A stretch of 64,000 nucleotides of DNA from contig CAYRKH010000010.1 in assembly GCA_964424805.1 (NCBI GenBank), positions 12,641 to 76,640 of the forward strand, given 5' to 3'. A program made the translations under genes and the position numbers. The stretch is from IDS-8 sp964424805 (GTDB taxonomy: Bacteria; Pseudomonadota; Gammaproteobacteria; Steroidobacterales; Woeseiaceae). Position 1 is the first letter of the stretch. Each line of letters begins with the position of its first letter. The notes beneath the pieces were generated by a model. It was not told where the DNA came from, made no database searches, and saw nothing but the letters and a program-made list of their open reading frames with translations. This document shows positions 8,478 through 17,157 of the stretch, piece by piece.

Positions 8478-10999
8478 TGCCGGCACCGGACAGGGTCCTG
8501 ATCCGGGCAAGCTGGAATTACCTCCGGCGCCATCCCTGGCAGCTGGCGCCGGCGCTCGCCGGCATTGCCATCGGCGTCGCCGTCATGCTGGCCACCGATC
8601 TCGCCGTCGACAGCTCGCGGCGCGCGTTCCTGCTGTCGATGGATGCCGTCAACGGCGAGGCGACGCACCAGCTCGTCGCCGGCCCGGGCGGCGTCGATGA
8701 AACCCTTTACCCCCTGCTGCGGGTCGAGAAGGGATTCGGGAATCTCGCGCCGGTCGTAGAGGAATACGTCGACGTGGGCGACGTGACGCTGCAGATGCTC
8801 GGCGTCGATCCGCTCGCCGAGGCGGGCTTTCGCGACTATACGGCCGCGGGTTCCGTGCTGGGCAGCTTCGAGCTGTTACAGCAACTGCTGGCCACTCCCG
8901 GTACCGTGCTCCTGGCGGAACGCACGGCAGCAGCGCTCGGCCTTGCGCCCGGCGATACGCTCACCCTGACGGCGAACGGCCGCGAGGTGACGGCGACGCT
9001 GGTCGCGTATGCCGGCAGCGAGACGGAGCGGCGGCTCGACAACCTGCTGATCACCGACATCGCCACCGCCCAGGAATGGCTGAGCCGCCGAGGGGAGCTG
9101 ACGCGCATCGACGTGCGGCTGCCACCCGGCGACGAGGCGGCGGCCGCTCGCCTCGCGTCGGAGCTGCCGCCCGGGGTGCAGCTCCTGCCTTCAGCCGGCC
9201 GCACGGAGTCGGTAAGCGCCATGAGCGCGGCTTTCGAAACCAACCTGAAGGCGATGAGCCTGCTTGCCCTGCTGGTCGGCGTCTTCCTCATCTACAACAG
9301 CATCAGTTTCGCCGTCGTGCAGCGGCGCGGCATCTTCGGTGCGCTGCGCGCGCTGGGCGTTACCCGGCGTGAGCTGCTCGTGCTGGTGCTCGGCGAGGCA
9401 TTGCTGCTCGGCATCCTCGGTACGGCGGCCGGCCTCGCGCTGGGCTTCTGGCTCGCGGAGTGGCTGCTGAAGCTGGTGTCCCGCTCGATCAACGATTTGT
9501 ACTTCGTGGTCACGGTTACCGAGGTGGCGCCCGACTTCGCGGCCATTGCAAAGGGCGTCGCTGCCGGCCTTGCCGCGACCTTGATGGCGGCCGCCGTCCC
9601 CGCCTGGGAAGCGGCGTCCTCGGTGCCGCGGCTCGCGCTCACGCGTGCGGCACTGGAGCGGCAGACGGGACGCTTGCTGCCGGCGCTGGCGACGGGCGGC
9701 CTGGCCGCCGCGGCGCTCGCCGCGCTGCTCATAGGTGTTTCCGGCGCGAGCCTGGTGTCCGGCCTCGCCGCCCTGTTCATCCTGATTCCAGGGCTTGCAC
9801 TCTGCATACCGTTGATCGTGCGCGCCGTCGCGACTGCCGCGGCGCGGCCGGCGGCGGCGCTCGGCGGTCCGACGGGACGGCTGGCCATCTCGGGCATCGC
9901 CGCCTCGCTGAGCCGCACCGCCGTGGCCATCGTGGCACTCGGCATCGCCGTATCGGCGACGCTGGGCGTCAGCATCATGGTCGACAGCTTCCGCGGCGCC
10001 GTCGGTGAGTGGCTGAACGGCACGCTGCGCTCCGACATCTACGTCGCGGTCGACCGCGGTACGCTGGAGCCGGACCTGCTTGCCGACCTGGTGCGCCTGC
10101 CGGGCATAGCCGCCTACAGCACCAGCCGCAGCACCTGGCTCGAGACTTCCTCCGGCCGCGTGCAGCTGACGGTGCTCGAGCTGCCGGCGGAAAGCTTCGA
10201 CGGTATCCTGCTGCGGGACGCCGAACCCGGGGCAGTGCGCGAAGCCTTCCAGCAGCAGGGCGCGATCCTCGTCTCCGACTCTTATGCGTACCGCCACGGC
10301 GTCGGCCGCGGCGACACGGTAACGCTCCCCACCGCGCAGGGCGAGCGTACCTTCCCGGTGGCAGCAACCTACCGCAGTTACGACGCGGATCTCGATTCCC
10401 TGCTCATGAGCCGTAACACCTACGATGTTTTCTGGAAGGATCCGGCGGTCGGCTCGCTCGGCATCCGCCTGGCGCCGGAGGCCAACGCCGACGCCGTGAT
10501 AGAGGACCTGCGGGCGGCAAGCGCCGGCCGCCAGGCGCTGCTCATCCGCTCCGACCGTGAACTCCGCGAGCTCTCGATGGAGATTTTCGACCGGACTTTC
10601 ATCATTACCGACGTGCTCTACTGGCTCGCGCTTGCGGTCGCGCTGATCGGCATCGCAGCCGCCATGCTGGCGCTGCAGCTCGAGCGCGCGCGCGAGCTGG
10701 CGATCTTCCGGGCGCTCGGCATGACGCCGCGGCAGCTCGGTGGCATGGTGATCCTGCAGACGGGTTTCATCGGGCTCATGGGCGGGCTGGCCGCGATACC
10801 GCTGGGCGCAGTCATGTCGTGGGTGCTGATCGAGGTGATCAATCGTCGCGCGTTCGGCTGGGAGATGGACGTCATCGTGGAGCCCCGCGCGCTGCTTGCG
10901 GCGGTGGTCCTCGCCGTCGGCGCGGCGCTTTTGGCCGCCATTTACCCCGCGCGCCGCGCGGCAGGTGCGAACCCGGCGTTGGCCATGCGGGAGGATTAA
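8477..10999 (+). CDS. ABC transporter permease, double FtsX domain
   Basis: 840 residues from the ATG at 8477 (a GTG at 8474 immediately precedes it). It has one N-terminal membrane segment (about 22-42), a periplasmic region, a first FtsX domain with three helices (about 260-385), further central helices (400-500), a second periplasmic region and a second C-terminal FtsX domain (about 710-838). This is the long, ten-helix permease type of the COG0577/AttF-G group. With the adjacent ATPase and the AttH/CrtC-like protein it forms the arrangement named AttEFGH. These systems are thought to export or extract an envelope component; the substrate is unknown. Confidence 0.92.
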   Translation: MPAPDRVLIRASWNYLRRHPWQLAPALAGIAIGVAVMLATDLAVDSSRRAFLLSMDAVNGEATHQLVAGPGGVDETLYPLLRVEKGFGNLAPVVEEYVDVGDVTLQMLGVDPLAEAGFRDYTAAGSVLGSFELLQQLLATPGTVLLAERTAAALGLAPGDTLTLTANGREVTATLVAYAGSETERRLDNLLITDIATAQEWLSRRGELTRIDVRLPPGDEAAAARLASELPPGVQLLPSAGRTESVSAMSAAFETNLKAMSLLALLVGVFLIYNSISFAVVQRRGIFGALRALGVTRRELLVLVLGEALLLGILGTAAGLALGFWLAEWLLKLVSRSINDLYFVVTVTEVAPDFAAIAKGVAAGLAATLMAAAVPAWEAASSVPRLALTRAALERQTGRLLPALATGGLAAAALAALLIGVSGASLVSGLAALFILIPGLALCIPLIVRAVATAAARPAAALGGPTGRLAISGIAASLSRTAVAIVALGIAVSATLGVSIMVDSFRGAVGEWLNGTLRSDIYVAVDRGTLEPDLLADLVRLPGIAAYSTSRSTWLETSSGRVQLTVLELPAESFDGILLRDAEPGAVREAFQQQGAILVSDSYAYRHGVGRGDTVTLPTAQGERTFPVAATYRSYDADLDSLLMSRNTYDVFWKDPAVGSLGIRLAPEANADAVIEDLRAASAGRQALLIRSDRELRELSMEIFDRTFIITDVLYWLALAVALIGIAAAMLALQLERARELAIFRALGMTPRQLGGMVILQTGFIGLMGGLAAIPLGAVMSWVLIEVINRRAFGWEMDVIVEPRALLAAVVLAVGAALLAAIYPARRAAGANPALAMRED

Positions 11000-11000
11000 C

Positions 11001-12164
11001 GTGAAAAAAGCAACGTTAGTCGTTGTTTTTTCAATATTCAGCATGGGTGTCGCGGGCGACGGGCGGGCCGAAGTCGCGCCGCGCGAGGGGGCCGGCTCGC
11101 CGCGGCTTTCGGCACTGCTCGGCGCTCCCGATTCGGCGTTTGCTCATGCCGAGGAGCCGCGCGACTTTTCCTTCCCGGCAGACCACGGTCCCCACCCGGC
11201 CTACCGAAACGAGTGGTGGTACGTCACCGGCAACCTCGACGCGACCGGCGGCGAACGCTTCGGCTTCGAGCTGACGATCTTCCGCTTCGCGCTGGCGCCG
11301 GCCACGGAACCGGCGCCGGTCGCGGAGGCGCCTTCCGACTGGCGAACGCGCCAGGTGTACGTCGGCCACTTCGCGATCACCGATGCGGCCGGCGGCCGCT
11401 TCCTGGCCGCCGAAACCTTCGCCCGTGGAGCGCTCGGCCTCGCCGGCGCTACCGCGGAACCGTTTCGCGTCTGGGTGGAAGACTGGTGGCTGAAGGCGTA
11501 CCCCCAGGACGGGCAGGGAGAGGGCAAGTGGCTGCTGCACGCGGACAGCGGGAATGCGGCGCTGACGGTGACGCTCGAGCCGGAGAAGCCACCGGTGCTG
11601 AACGGCGACCGGGGCCTGTCACGCAAATCGTCCGAGGCCGGAAACGCAAGCTATTACTATTCCATCACGCGGATCGCCACGCACGGGACGCTCAGGATCG
11701 GCAACGAGGTGTTCGACGTCTCGGGGCTCTCCTGGCTGGACCGGGAATGGGGCAGTAGCGCACTGTCGGACGAGCAGTCGGGATGGGACTGGTTCGCGCT
11801 GCAGTTCGCCGACGGCAGCGAGCTCATGTACTACCAGCTACGGCACCGGGACGGCGGTATCGACCCGATGAGCGCCGGGACGTTCGTGCCGGCAGAAGGC
11901 GACCCGGTGCAGCTCGCCGCCGGCGACGTGGCGCTCTCGGTTCGCGATTACTGGAGCAGTCCCGCCGGCGGTCGCTACCCGTCCGGCTGGACGCTGTCGG
12001 TACCGCGGCTGGAGCTGGCCGTGCAAGTGGATCCCGTGATGCAGGCGCAGGAGCTCGAGACCAGCGTGCGCTACTGGGAAGGAGCGGTGGATGTAAGCGG
12101 TCGCCGGGGCGCCGGGACGGTGACGGGGCGGGGATACGTCGAGCTTACGGGCTATGCCGAATGA
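11001..12164 (+). CDS. AttH/CrtC-like lipocalin-fold protein, exported
   Basis: 387 residues from a GTG at 11001, one base after the permease stop, so it belongs to the same operon. The N-terminus (VKKATLVVVFSIFSMGVAGDGRA) is a short Sec signal. The mature part carries motifs of the hydroxyneurosporene synthase/AttH family: HPAYRNEWWYVTGNL near 57-71, VYVGHFAITD, and WLDREWGSS with GWDWFALQF near 250-275. The family has two lipocalin-like barrels. In carotenoid producers CrtC hydrates neurosporene, but the ABC neighbours indicate the AttH role here: a periplasmic partner of the transporter that binds a hydrophobic ligand. No carotenoid genes are nearby. Confidence 0.9.
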   Translation: MKKATLVVVFSIFSMGVAGDGRAEVAPREGAGSPRLSALLGAPDSAFAHAEEPRDFSFPADHGPHPAYRNEWWYVTGNLDATGGERFGFELTIFRFALAPATEPAPVAEAPSDWRTRQVYVGHFAITDAAGGRFLAAETFARGALGLAGATAEPFRVWVEDWWLKAYPQDGQGEGKWLLHADSGNAALTVTLEPEKPPVLNGDRGLSRKSSEAGNASYYYSITRIATHGTLRIGNEVFDVSGLSWLDREWGSSALSDEQSGWDWFALQFADGSELMYYQLRHRDGGIDPMSAGTFVPAEGDPVQLAAGDVALSVRDYWSSPAGGRYPSGWTLSVPRLELAVQVDPVMQAQELETSVRYWEGAVDVSGRRGAGTVTGRGYVELTGYAE

Positions 12165-12247
12165 CGACCGCCGCGCCCCGCACGCGCCGCCTGGAGTTTG
12201 CTTGCAATATCCGGATAGCGGGTGCCTGTGCCGATTCGACGGCACAC

Positions 12248-12355
12248 CTCCCGTAGGAGCGCGCACCGCGCGCGATGCCACGGCCATGGCACCTCTCACG
12301 TGCGTCGGTGCTGCCGTTGCCGTGGCATCGCGCGCGGTGCGCGCTCCTACGGGAG
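12248..12355. repeat. REP-like inverted pair (GTAGGAGCGCGC family)
   Basis: Two facing copies of a GC-rich palindromic unit: one reads CTCCCGTAGGAGCGCGCACC from 12248, and its complement ends at 12355. The arms pair over about 37 bases around a short centre, and each arm contains its own smaller palindrome (GCGCACCGCGCGC). The inverted arm contains the TAG stop of the rhomboid gene at 12347-12349. The pair also lies 84 bases downstream of the AttH-like gene and may end its transcript. Confidence 0.93.
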
Positions 12356-12955
12356 CAGGTTTCGGAGGGCTGTGAACGCGGCCGGGTCGGTGACGGCGAC
12401 GAACGCCAGGCCCGTAAAAGCGCCGCAAAGGTGGGCGTCGTGATTGATGCGGCCGCGCTCCTGCCGGGACGCCCACCAGGACCAGGCGACGTAGCCGACG
12501 GCGAACAGCGCCGCCGGAATCGGGATGGGCAGCGGGAAGATGATCAGTTTCGTCGCCGGGTCGTAAACGATGTAGGCGAACAGCACGGCCGAGATCGCGC
12601 CCGAGGCGCCGAGGGAGGCGTACTGCGGGTTGTCCTTCTGTTTCACCCACGTGCAGAAATGGCTCAGGACCAGGCCAGCGAGGTAGAGCGCCACGAAAGC
12701 GGACGTGCCGAGGCGATATTCCAGCGGGAACGCGAAGAACCAGAAGGTGATCATGTTGAACAGGAGGTGCGCAAGATCCGCGTGCACCAGCCCGCTCGTG
12801 ACGATGGTTTCGTAGCGGTTGGTCCGCGGCAGCCAGTACGGGCGGAACAGGCAGGCGTCGATCACGCGAGGCGCGCCGTACATGCCGAGCAGGCTCAGTC
12901 CGACGGTGATCGCGAAAATCGCGGAGGCGCCGGGCAGGGCGGGGAAGTCGTACAT
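12347..12955 (-). CDS. Rhomboid-family intramembrane serine protease
   Basis: 202 residues and six predicted membrane helices. The rhomboid dyad is visible: Ser118 in GASGA and His175 in HDAHLCGAFTG. The L1/TM2 features (HADLAHLLFNMITFWFFAFPLE, about 58-79) match the HxxxHLxxNM family pattern. It should cleave membrane-spanning substrates within the inner membrane; substrates are unknown. The ATG at 12955 (MYDFPALPG) is chosen because the reading frame upstream of it is charged and unlike the family. Its TAG stop is contributed by the repeat at its 3' end. Confidence 0.92.
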   Translation of the reverse strand: MYDFPALPGASAIFAITVGLSLLGMYGAPRVIDACLFRPYWLPRTNRYETIVTSGLVHADLAHLLFNMITFWFFAFPLEYRLGTSAFVALYLAGLVLSHFCTWVKQKDNPQYASLGASGAISAVLFAYIVYDPATKLIIFPLPIPIPAALFAVGYVAWSWWASRQERGRINHDAHLCGAFTGLAFVAVTDPAAFTALRNLLP

Positions 12956-13082
12956 AAGCCTTGTTTCCTGCCGGGGACCGGCGCAAAACGCACAGGATAC
13001 CCTGCGCCTCACGCGACGGCTGCGGAGCGGTCCGCGGTTGGTTTATAGTTGACAACCGCTGATCCCGTGCCAGGAGATGCCG

Positions 13083-14030
13083 ATGACCAGCCGACGTGAC
13101 GTATTCCGCTATGCGGCGGCCGGTGCCGCCCTCGCACTGCATCCGCGCCTGTTGGCGGCGCTGGAGCGCGGCGACCTGGTCAAGCGCGCGATTCCTTCCT
13201 CGGGCGAAACGCTCCCGATCATCGGCCTCGGCAGCTCCGCGACCTTCAGCCGGATGGCCGGCAGCGAGAACGTCGACAGGCTGCGCGCCGTCATCCAAAC
13301 GCTGGTCGACAACGGCGGCACGGTGTTCGATACGGCGCCAAGCTACGGCGATTCCGAGGAGGTTGCCGGCGAGATCGTGAACGGCCTCGGCATCGCGAAG
13401 GAGGTCTTCTGGGCGACCAAGGTGAACGCGGTGCCGCGCGGCGGCGATTCGGCGGACCCGGAAGCCGTGCGGCAGCAGATCGAGACGTCTTTCGAGCGCA
13501 TAGGGACGCCGGCCATCGACCTGATCCAGGTGCATAACCTTCGGGATATCCCGACACAGCTCGCCATCATCAAGGCGCTGCGGGAGGAGGGCCGCGTGCG
13601 CTACATCGGCACGACTTCGACCAACGCCGGCGAGTACGACTACCTCGCGAAAGTCATGCGCGAAGAGCCGCTGGACTTCATCGGCGTGGACTATGCGATC
13701 GACAACCGCGAGTCGGCGCGAACCATCCTGCCGCTCGCCGAGGAGCGGGGTATCGCGGTGCTGGTGTACCTGCCTTTCGGACGCAGCCGCCTGTGGGCGC
13801 GCACCGAAGGTGTGGCACTGCCCGCCTGGGCCGCCGAGTTCGGCGCGACGAGCTGGGCACAGTTCTTCCTCAAGTTCATCGCGGCGCACCCGGCGGTGAC
13901 GGCCATCACCCCGGCGACCAGCAATCCGAAGCACATGCTCGACAACCTCGGCGCCGGAACGGGACCGCTCCCGGACGAGGCGATGCAGCAGCGCATGATC
14001 GAGTTCGTCGACCAGCTCCCGTCCGCCTGA
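13083..14030 (+). CDS. Tat-exported aldo/keto reductase
   Basis: 315 residues. The N-terminus MTSRRDVFRYAAAGAALAL is a twin-arginine signal (SRRDVF), so the enzyme is probably exported folded with its NADP(H) or anchored by the signal. The aldo/keto reductase tetrad is present: Asp83, Tyr88 (DTAPSYGDSE), Lys113 (WATKVN) and His151 (IQVHNLRD). The ATG at 13083 has an AGGAG six bases upstream; the ATG at 13077 touches that sequence and is less likely. The substrate is unknown. It is separated by 127 bp from the divergent rhomboid gene and followed by a REP-like pair. Confidence 0.92.
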   Translation: MTSRRDVFRYAAAGAALALHPRLLAALERGDLVKRAIPSSGETLPIIGLGSSATFSRMAGSENVDRLRAVIQTLVDNGGTVFDTAPSYGDSEEVAGEIVNGLGIAKEVFWATKVNAVPRGGDSADPEAVRQQIETSFERIGTPAIDLIQVHNLRDIPTQLAIIKALREEGRVRYIGTTSTNAGEYDYLAKVMREEPLDFIGVDYAIDNRESARTILPLAEERGIAVLVYLPFGRSRLWARTEGVALPAWAAEFGATSWAQFFLKFIAAHPAVTAITPATSNPKHMLDNLGAGTGPLPDEAMQQRMIEFVDQLPSA

Positions 14031-14049
14031 CCGGCTATCTCGCGACCGC

Positions 14050-14150
14050 CTGTAGGAGCGCGCATCGCGCGCGATGCTACGGCTTGGGCATAGCCGACGC
14101 GCGTGAGATGTATTCGGGAGGTAGCATCGCGCGCGATGCGCGGTGCGGGT
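14050..14150. repeat. REP-like inverted pair
   Basis: A direct copy, GTAGGAGCGCGCATCGCGCG from 14052, and an inverted copy beginning GTAGCATCGCGCGCGATGCG at 14121, with a 40-bp centre. It lies between convergent genes (aldo/keto reductase and a small lipoprotein). The TAA stop of the lipoprotein gene (14150-14152) abuts the outer edge of the inverted arm. Confidence 0.9.
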
Positions 14151-14551
14151 TACTTTTCCGGGACGCAGTCCGTTTCCGGCAGCGCGACGGTGGATTCGTC
14201 CGATTCGCGCAACAGCACGCAGCCGGTGCCGGTCAGCAGGAGGCGGAAGCGCTCGGGCGTACCCAGGTCGCGGCCGGACAGCGGCGGGTTGTCGCGGCTC
14301 CCGAGGCGCCGGCGTTCGATGGTGAGCAGGCTGGACCCGGTGAACGCATCGTCGGCCAGCAGGACCTCGGCGCCGGACAGCATCCGGCTCACGGCCTGTT
14401 GCAGTTCCGCACGGCTCTCGGGTGTGGGCCTGGCGATCACGGCGGGCACGTTGCCGCCCCGGGCGGACTCGTGCGGCAGGGGTGCCGCGGTGTGGCAGGC
14501 CCCGAGCACGGCGCCGGCGCAGCAGATGCCAACCAGCGAACGACGCGTCAC
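14150..14551 (-). CDS. Small hypothetical lipoprotein
   Basis: 133 residues from a GTG at 14551 that overlaps the TGA of the S41 protease (14548-14550), implying translational coupling. The N-terminus VTRRSLVGICCAGAVLGAC is a lipoprotein signal with lipobox LGAC (Cys19). The rest is soluble and matches no family I recognise. It contains a strand-rich middle (FRLLLTGTGCVLL) and two further cysteines (in GTGCVL and ETDCVP). The coupling to a lipoprotein protease suggests a partner or inhibitor of that enzyme, but this is inference from context only. Confidence 0.7.
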   Translation of the reverse strand: MTRRSLVGICCAGAVLGACHTAAPLPHESARGGNVPAVIARPTPESRAELQQAVSRMLSGAEVLLADDAFTGSSLLTIERRRLGSRDNPPLSGRDLGTPERFRLLLTGTGCVLLRESDESTVALPETDCVPEK

Positions 14552-16140
14552 GGCGGCGGCCGCAGGATGCGGTTCTCGCGCCAGGGCGATTTCGGGGTGA
14601 TGCCGTCGACCGCCGACAGCGGCGCTGCCGGTTTCGACGATCCCGGCGCGGCGCGCGCCGTCGGAGACGGGCATTGCCCACCATCGATCAGGTCCAGCGC
14701 GGCCGCGAAGCGCGCCTCCGCCGGGTCGCCCAGCTCGTGCGTGAAGTCGTCGGCGACGGCGCAGCCGGGAACCGGCGTGCCGATGACATTGTTCTCCGGT
14801 GAGAAGCCGTCCGTGTAATCGCCGAAGCCCTTGGCATTGACACCCTGGAACTGGATAGTGAAATACGTCGTGCCGCAGTTGTCGGTCGGGTAGAAGCCGT
14901 AGGGCTTACCGCAGGTGGTCGAACCCACGAGGATCACCTCGACGTCGACGCCGCGCAGGCCGTTGATGATGGATTCGCTGGCGGAGCAGGTCCCCGGGCC
15001 GGTCAGCACGAAGACGCGCTGCAGGTCGAGCGTCGGCAGCGGAGTGCCGGCAGGCTCGGAGAAGCCGACCGTCTCGTCGATGAACGGCATCGGTCGGAGG
15101 GGTTCGCCGGTCACGGGATCCGTCGTGGGATGCTTGTCGTTGAAGCGGATTTCCTCGAACGGCCGGCCGGCGGTCGGGACCTCGCCGGCGATCATGTGTG
15201 CGAGCTGGCTGGCGATTGCGAGAAAGCCGCCGCCGTTGTAGCGGAGGTCGACGACCAGTTCCCGGATGCCGGCGTCGCGCAGCAGCTCGACGGCGTCGAT
15301 CAGGTGACTTTCGGCAGTGGCGATGTGATCGTTGAAGGCGAGGTAGCCGACGAGGCCCATGCTGCTCTGCACCGTCTTCACGTTGTGCACGGGCACCGAC
15401 TCGACCGCCTCGGCGGTCATCGACACCTCGCGGGTGGTGCCATCCAGCTTCCGGATGGTGAAGGTGTGCCGCTCGCCCACGGTGGCCGGGAACAGCCCCG
15501 CGTTCAGCGCCGCCGCGTCGCCGTCCTGCAGGCTCACGCCGTCGACCGCCAGCACTTCATCGCCGCGGGCAAGATCGATGCCCGGGTCGGCGGCCGGAGA
15601 GCCCGGCTCGACGAAGGCGACCACCGCCTCGCGGGGTGGGCGGGTTGCAAGCAGTGCCCACAGGGCGCCGTAGCCCGCCGACACGCCCGACTGCGACATC
15701 TGCTCCCATTCCTCCGTGGGTACCGTGAAGTGGAACTGGTCCTTGGGCGCGCCGGACGGTGTCCTGGCCAGCGTCATCAACTCATCGAAGTACGCGAGCG
15801 GTGAGTTGAACCGTGACGGGTCCTGGTCGACGATCTCGTCGTACCAGAGGTAGGTTTCATCGCTGTACGAGCGCAGGAAGTTGTTCTCGTCGAGCACGTC
15901 GCCCTCGAGATCGTCGGTGCCGGGGCGCGGGTGCTCACATACCCCCTTGAAGGAGTCGGAGGGAAGGAACTGCCCGGCCACCCAGCCGCTGTCGCCGGCA
16001 CTCCCGCTCCTGCCGACGCCGCTGGCGTCGCCGCCGCTCCCGCCGCCGCCGCTCCCGCCGCAGGCGGCGAGTGCCGCCACCAGCACGGTCGCGCCGAGCG
16101 AGCGCGCCAGCCGGGCGCCGGCGCCTGTCGAACCAGGCAT
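14548..16140 (-). CDS. S41 family (C-terminal processing-like) peptidase, lipoprotein
   Basis: 530 residues. A signal sequence ends in LAAC (Cys27), followed by a Gly/Ser-rich linker (28-52) that would hold the enzyme away from the membrane. A PDZ-like domain covers about 140-245 (GYGALWALL, VEPGSPAADPG, GDEVLAVDG). The S41 core follows (about 255-500): LVVDLRYNGGG (295-305), the nucleophile serine within TCSASE (384-389) and the catalytic Lys412 in GSTTCGKPYG. It probably cleaves peptides or protein tails in the periplasm. It is unusual in that TCSASE has Cys where CtpA-type enzymes have small residues, and a second Cys sits beside the catalytic Lys. It is coupled to the lipoprotein gene downstream. 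Confidence 0.92.
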   Translation of the reverse strand: MPGSTGAGARLARSLGATVLVAALAACGGSGGGGSGGDASGVGRSGSAGDSGWVAGQFLPSDSFKGVCEHPRPGTDDLEGDVLDENNFLRSYSDETYLWYDEIVDQDPSRFNSPLAYFDELMTLARTPSGAPKDQFHFTVPTEEWEQMSQSGVSAGYGALWALLATRPPREAVVAFVEPGSPAADPGIDLARGDEVLAVDGVSLQDGDAAALNAGLFPATVGERHTFTIRKLDGTTREVSMTAEAVESVPVHNVKTVQSSMGLVGYLAFNDHIATAESHLIDAVELLRDAGIRELVVDLRYNGGGFLAIASQLAHMIAGEVPTAGRPFEEIRFNDKHPTTDPVTGEPLRPMPFIDETVGFSEPAGTPLPTLDLQRVFVLTGPGTCSASESIINGLRGVDVEVILVGSTTCGKPYGFYPTDNCGTTYFTIQFQGVNAKGFGDYTDGFSPENNVIGTPVPGCAVADDFTHELGDPAEARFAAALDLIDGGQCPSPTARAAPGSSKPAAPLSAVDGITPKSPWRENRILRPPP

Positions 16141-16204
16141 AGCTGTCCCTATCGAGCCAAAGGCGGGCCGATTTTACCGTCCCAGCCCGCCCCCCGCACG
16201 CCGG

Positions 16205-17071
16205 TCAGGCGGGCATGCGGCCGAAGCGCCCGCTGCTCAAGTCGCGGATGGCCTGGTGGATCTCGTCGCGCGTGTTCATGACGAACGGGCCGTGGCCGGC
16301 GATAGGTTCGTCGATCGGCTCGCCGCTCAGCACCAGCAGCACGGCGTCGTTATTGGCCTCCAGCGAGAACGTGGTGCCATCCGGGTCCAGCAGCGCGAAG
16401 CGGGCGTCTCGCAGGATCTCGCTTTCGCTCACCTGGACGGCGCCCCTCAGGACGACGACCGCCGTCGTCCAGCCCGCGGGTACCTCGAGTTCGACGCGCC
16501 TGCCGGCGGCGAGGCGCAGGTCCCAGACGTTCATGGGCGTATAGGTGTGCGCGGGTCCGCGGGTGCCGCCGTACTCGCCGGCGATGATCCGCGCCGTGCC
16601 GGCACCGCTGCCGAGCTCGACGACGGGAATGTCGTCCTTCACGATCGCCTGGTAAGCCGGGTCGACCATCTTGTCCTTCGCGGGCAGGTTGACCCAGAGC
16701 TGCACCACTTCGAACGTGCCGCCGCTTCTCGTGAAGTCGTGCGAATGGAACTCCTCGTGCAGCAGGCCGCCGCCGGCCGTCATCCATTGCACGTCGCCCG
16801 GGCCGATCTTGCCGCCACCGCCCGTGGAATCGCGGTGCTCGACCTCACCCTGGTAAACGATCGTGACCGTCTCGAAACCGCGGTGCGGATGCTGGCCCAC
16901 CCCGCGGGGTTTTGCAGCGGGCGGGAAGTCCCGGGGGCCGGCGTAATCGAGCAGGAGAAACGGGCTCATCTCCTGCCCGTGCGTCTGGTAGGAAAACAGG
17001 GACTGCACCGGGAAACCGTCGCCGACCCAGTGCCGGCCGGGTGCGCTGTAGATGCCGAGAACCTTTTTCAT
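16205..17071 (-). CDS. Pirin family bicupin protein
   Basis: 288 residues with the two cupin domains of pirins (about 20-125 and 165-275). The metal-binding pattern of the first cupin is complete: His61 and His63 in HPHRGFETVT, His105 and Glu107 in GGLLHEEFH. Bacterial pirins are cytosolic Fe(II) proteins, and some (YhhW) have quercetin dioxygenase activity; others act as redox-responsive regulators. The C-terminal stretch (GEPIDEPIAGHGPFVMNT) is strongly conserved in the family. It stands alone, with no regulator or redox partner beside it, so the substrate cannot be named. Confidence 0.94.
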   Translation of the reverse strand: MKKVLGIYSAPGRHWVGDGFPVQSLFSYQTHGQEMSPFLLLDYAGPRDFPPAAKPRGVGQHPHRGFETVTIVYQGEVEHRDSTGGGGKIGPGDVQWMTAGGGLLHEEFHSHDFTRSGGTFEVVQLWVNLPAKDKMVDPAYQAIVKDDIPVVELGSGAGTARIIAGEYGGTRGPAHTYTPMNVWDLRLAAGRRVELEVPAGWTTAVVVLRGAVQVSESEILRDARFALLDPDGTTFSLEANNDAVLLVLSGEPIDEPIAGHGPFVMNTRDEIHQAIRDLSSGRFGRMPA

Positions 17072-17157
17072 GCTGCCTTACCTCCGGGGTACGGCGCTAT
17101 ATGTGGTCTCTCCGGCTGGAATTCAAGCTGGACGTCTCCCGGCGACCGGACCCGGAT

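Noticed and set aside
9191..11044. 617-codon open frame on the minus strand
   Set aside because: It is antisense to the FtsX-type permease. Its composition (Arg/Gly/His/Asp) shows no fold, and the permease frame has clear helices.
11838..14684. 948-codon open frame on the minus strand
   Set aside because: It crosses parts of the AttH-like, rhomboid and aldo/keto reductase genes and two repeats. No domain is visible and the real frames explain the DNA.
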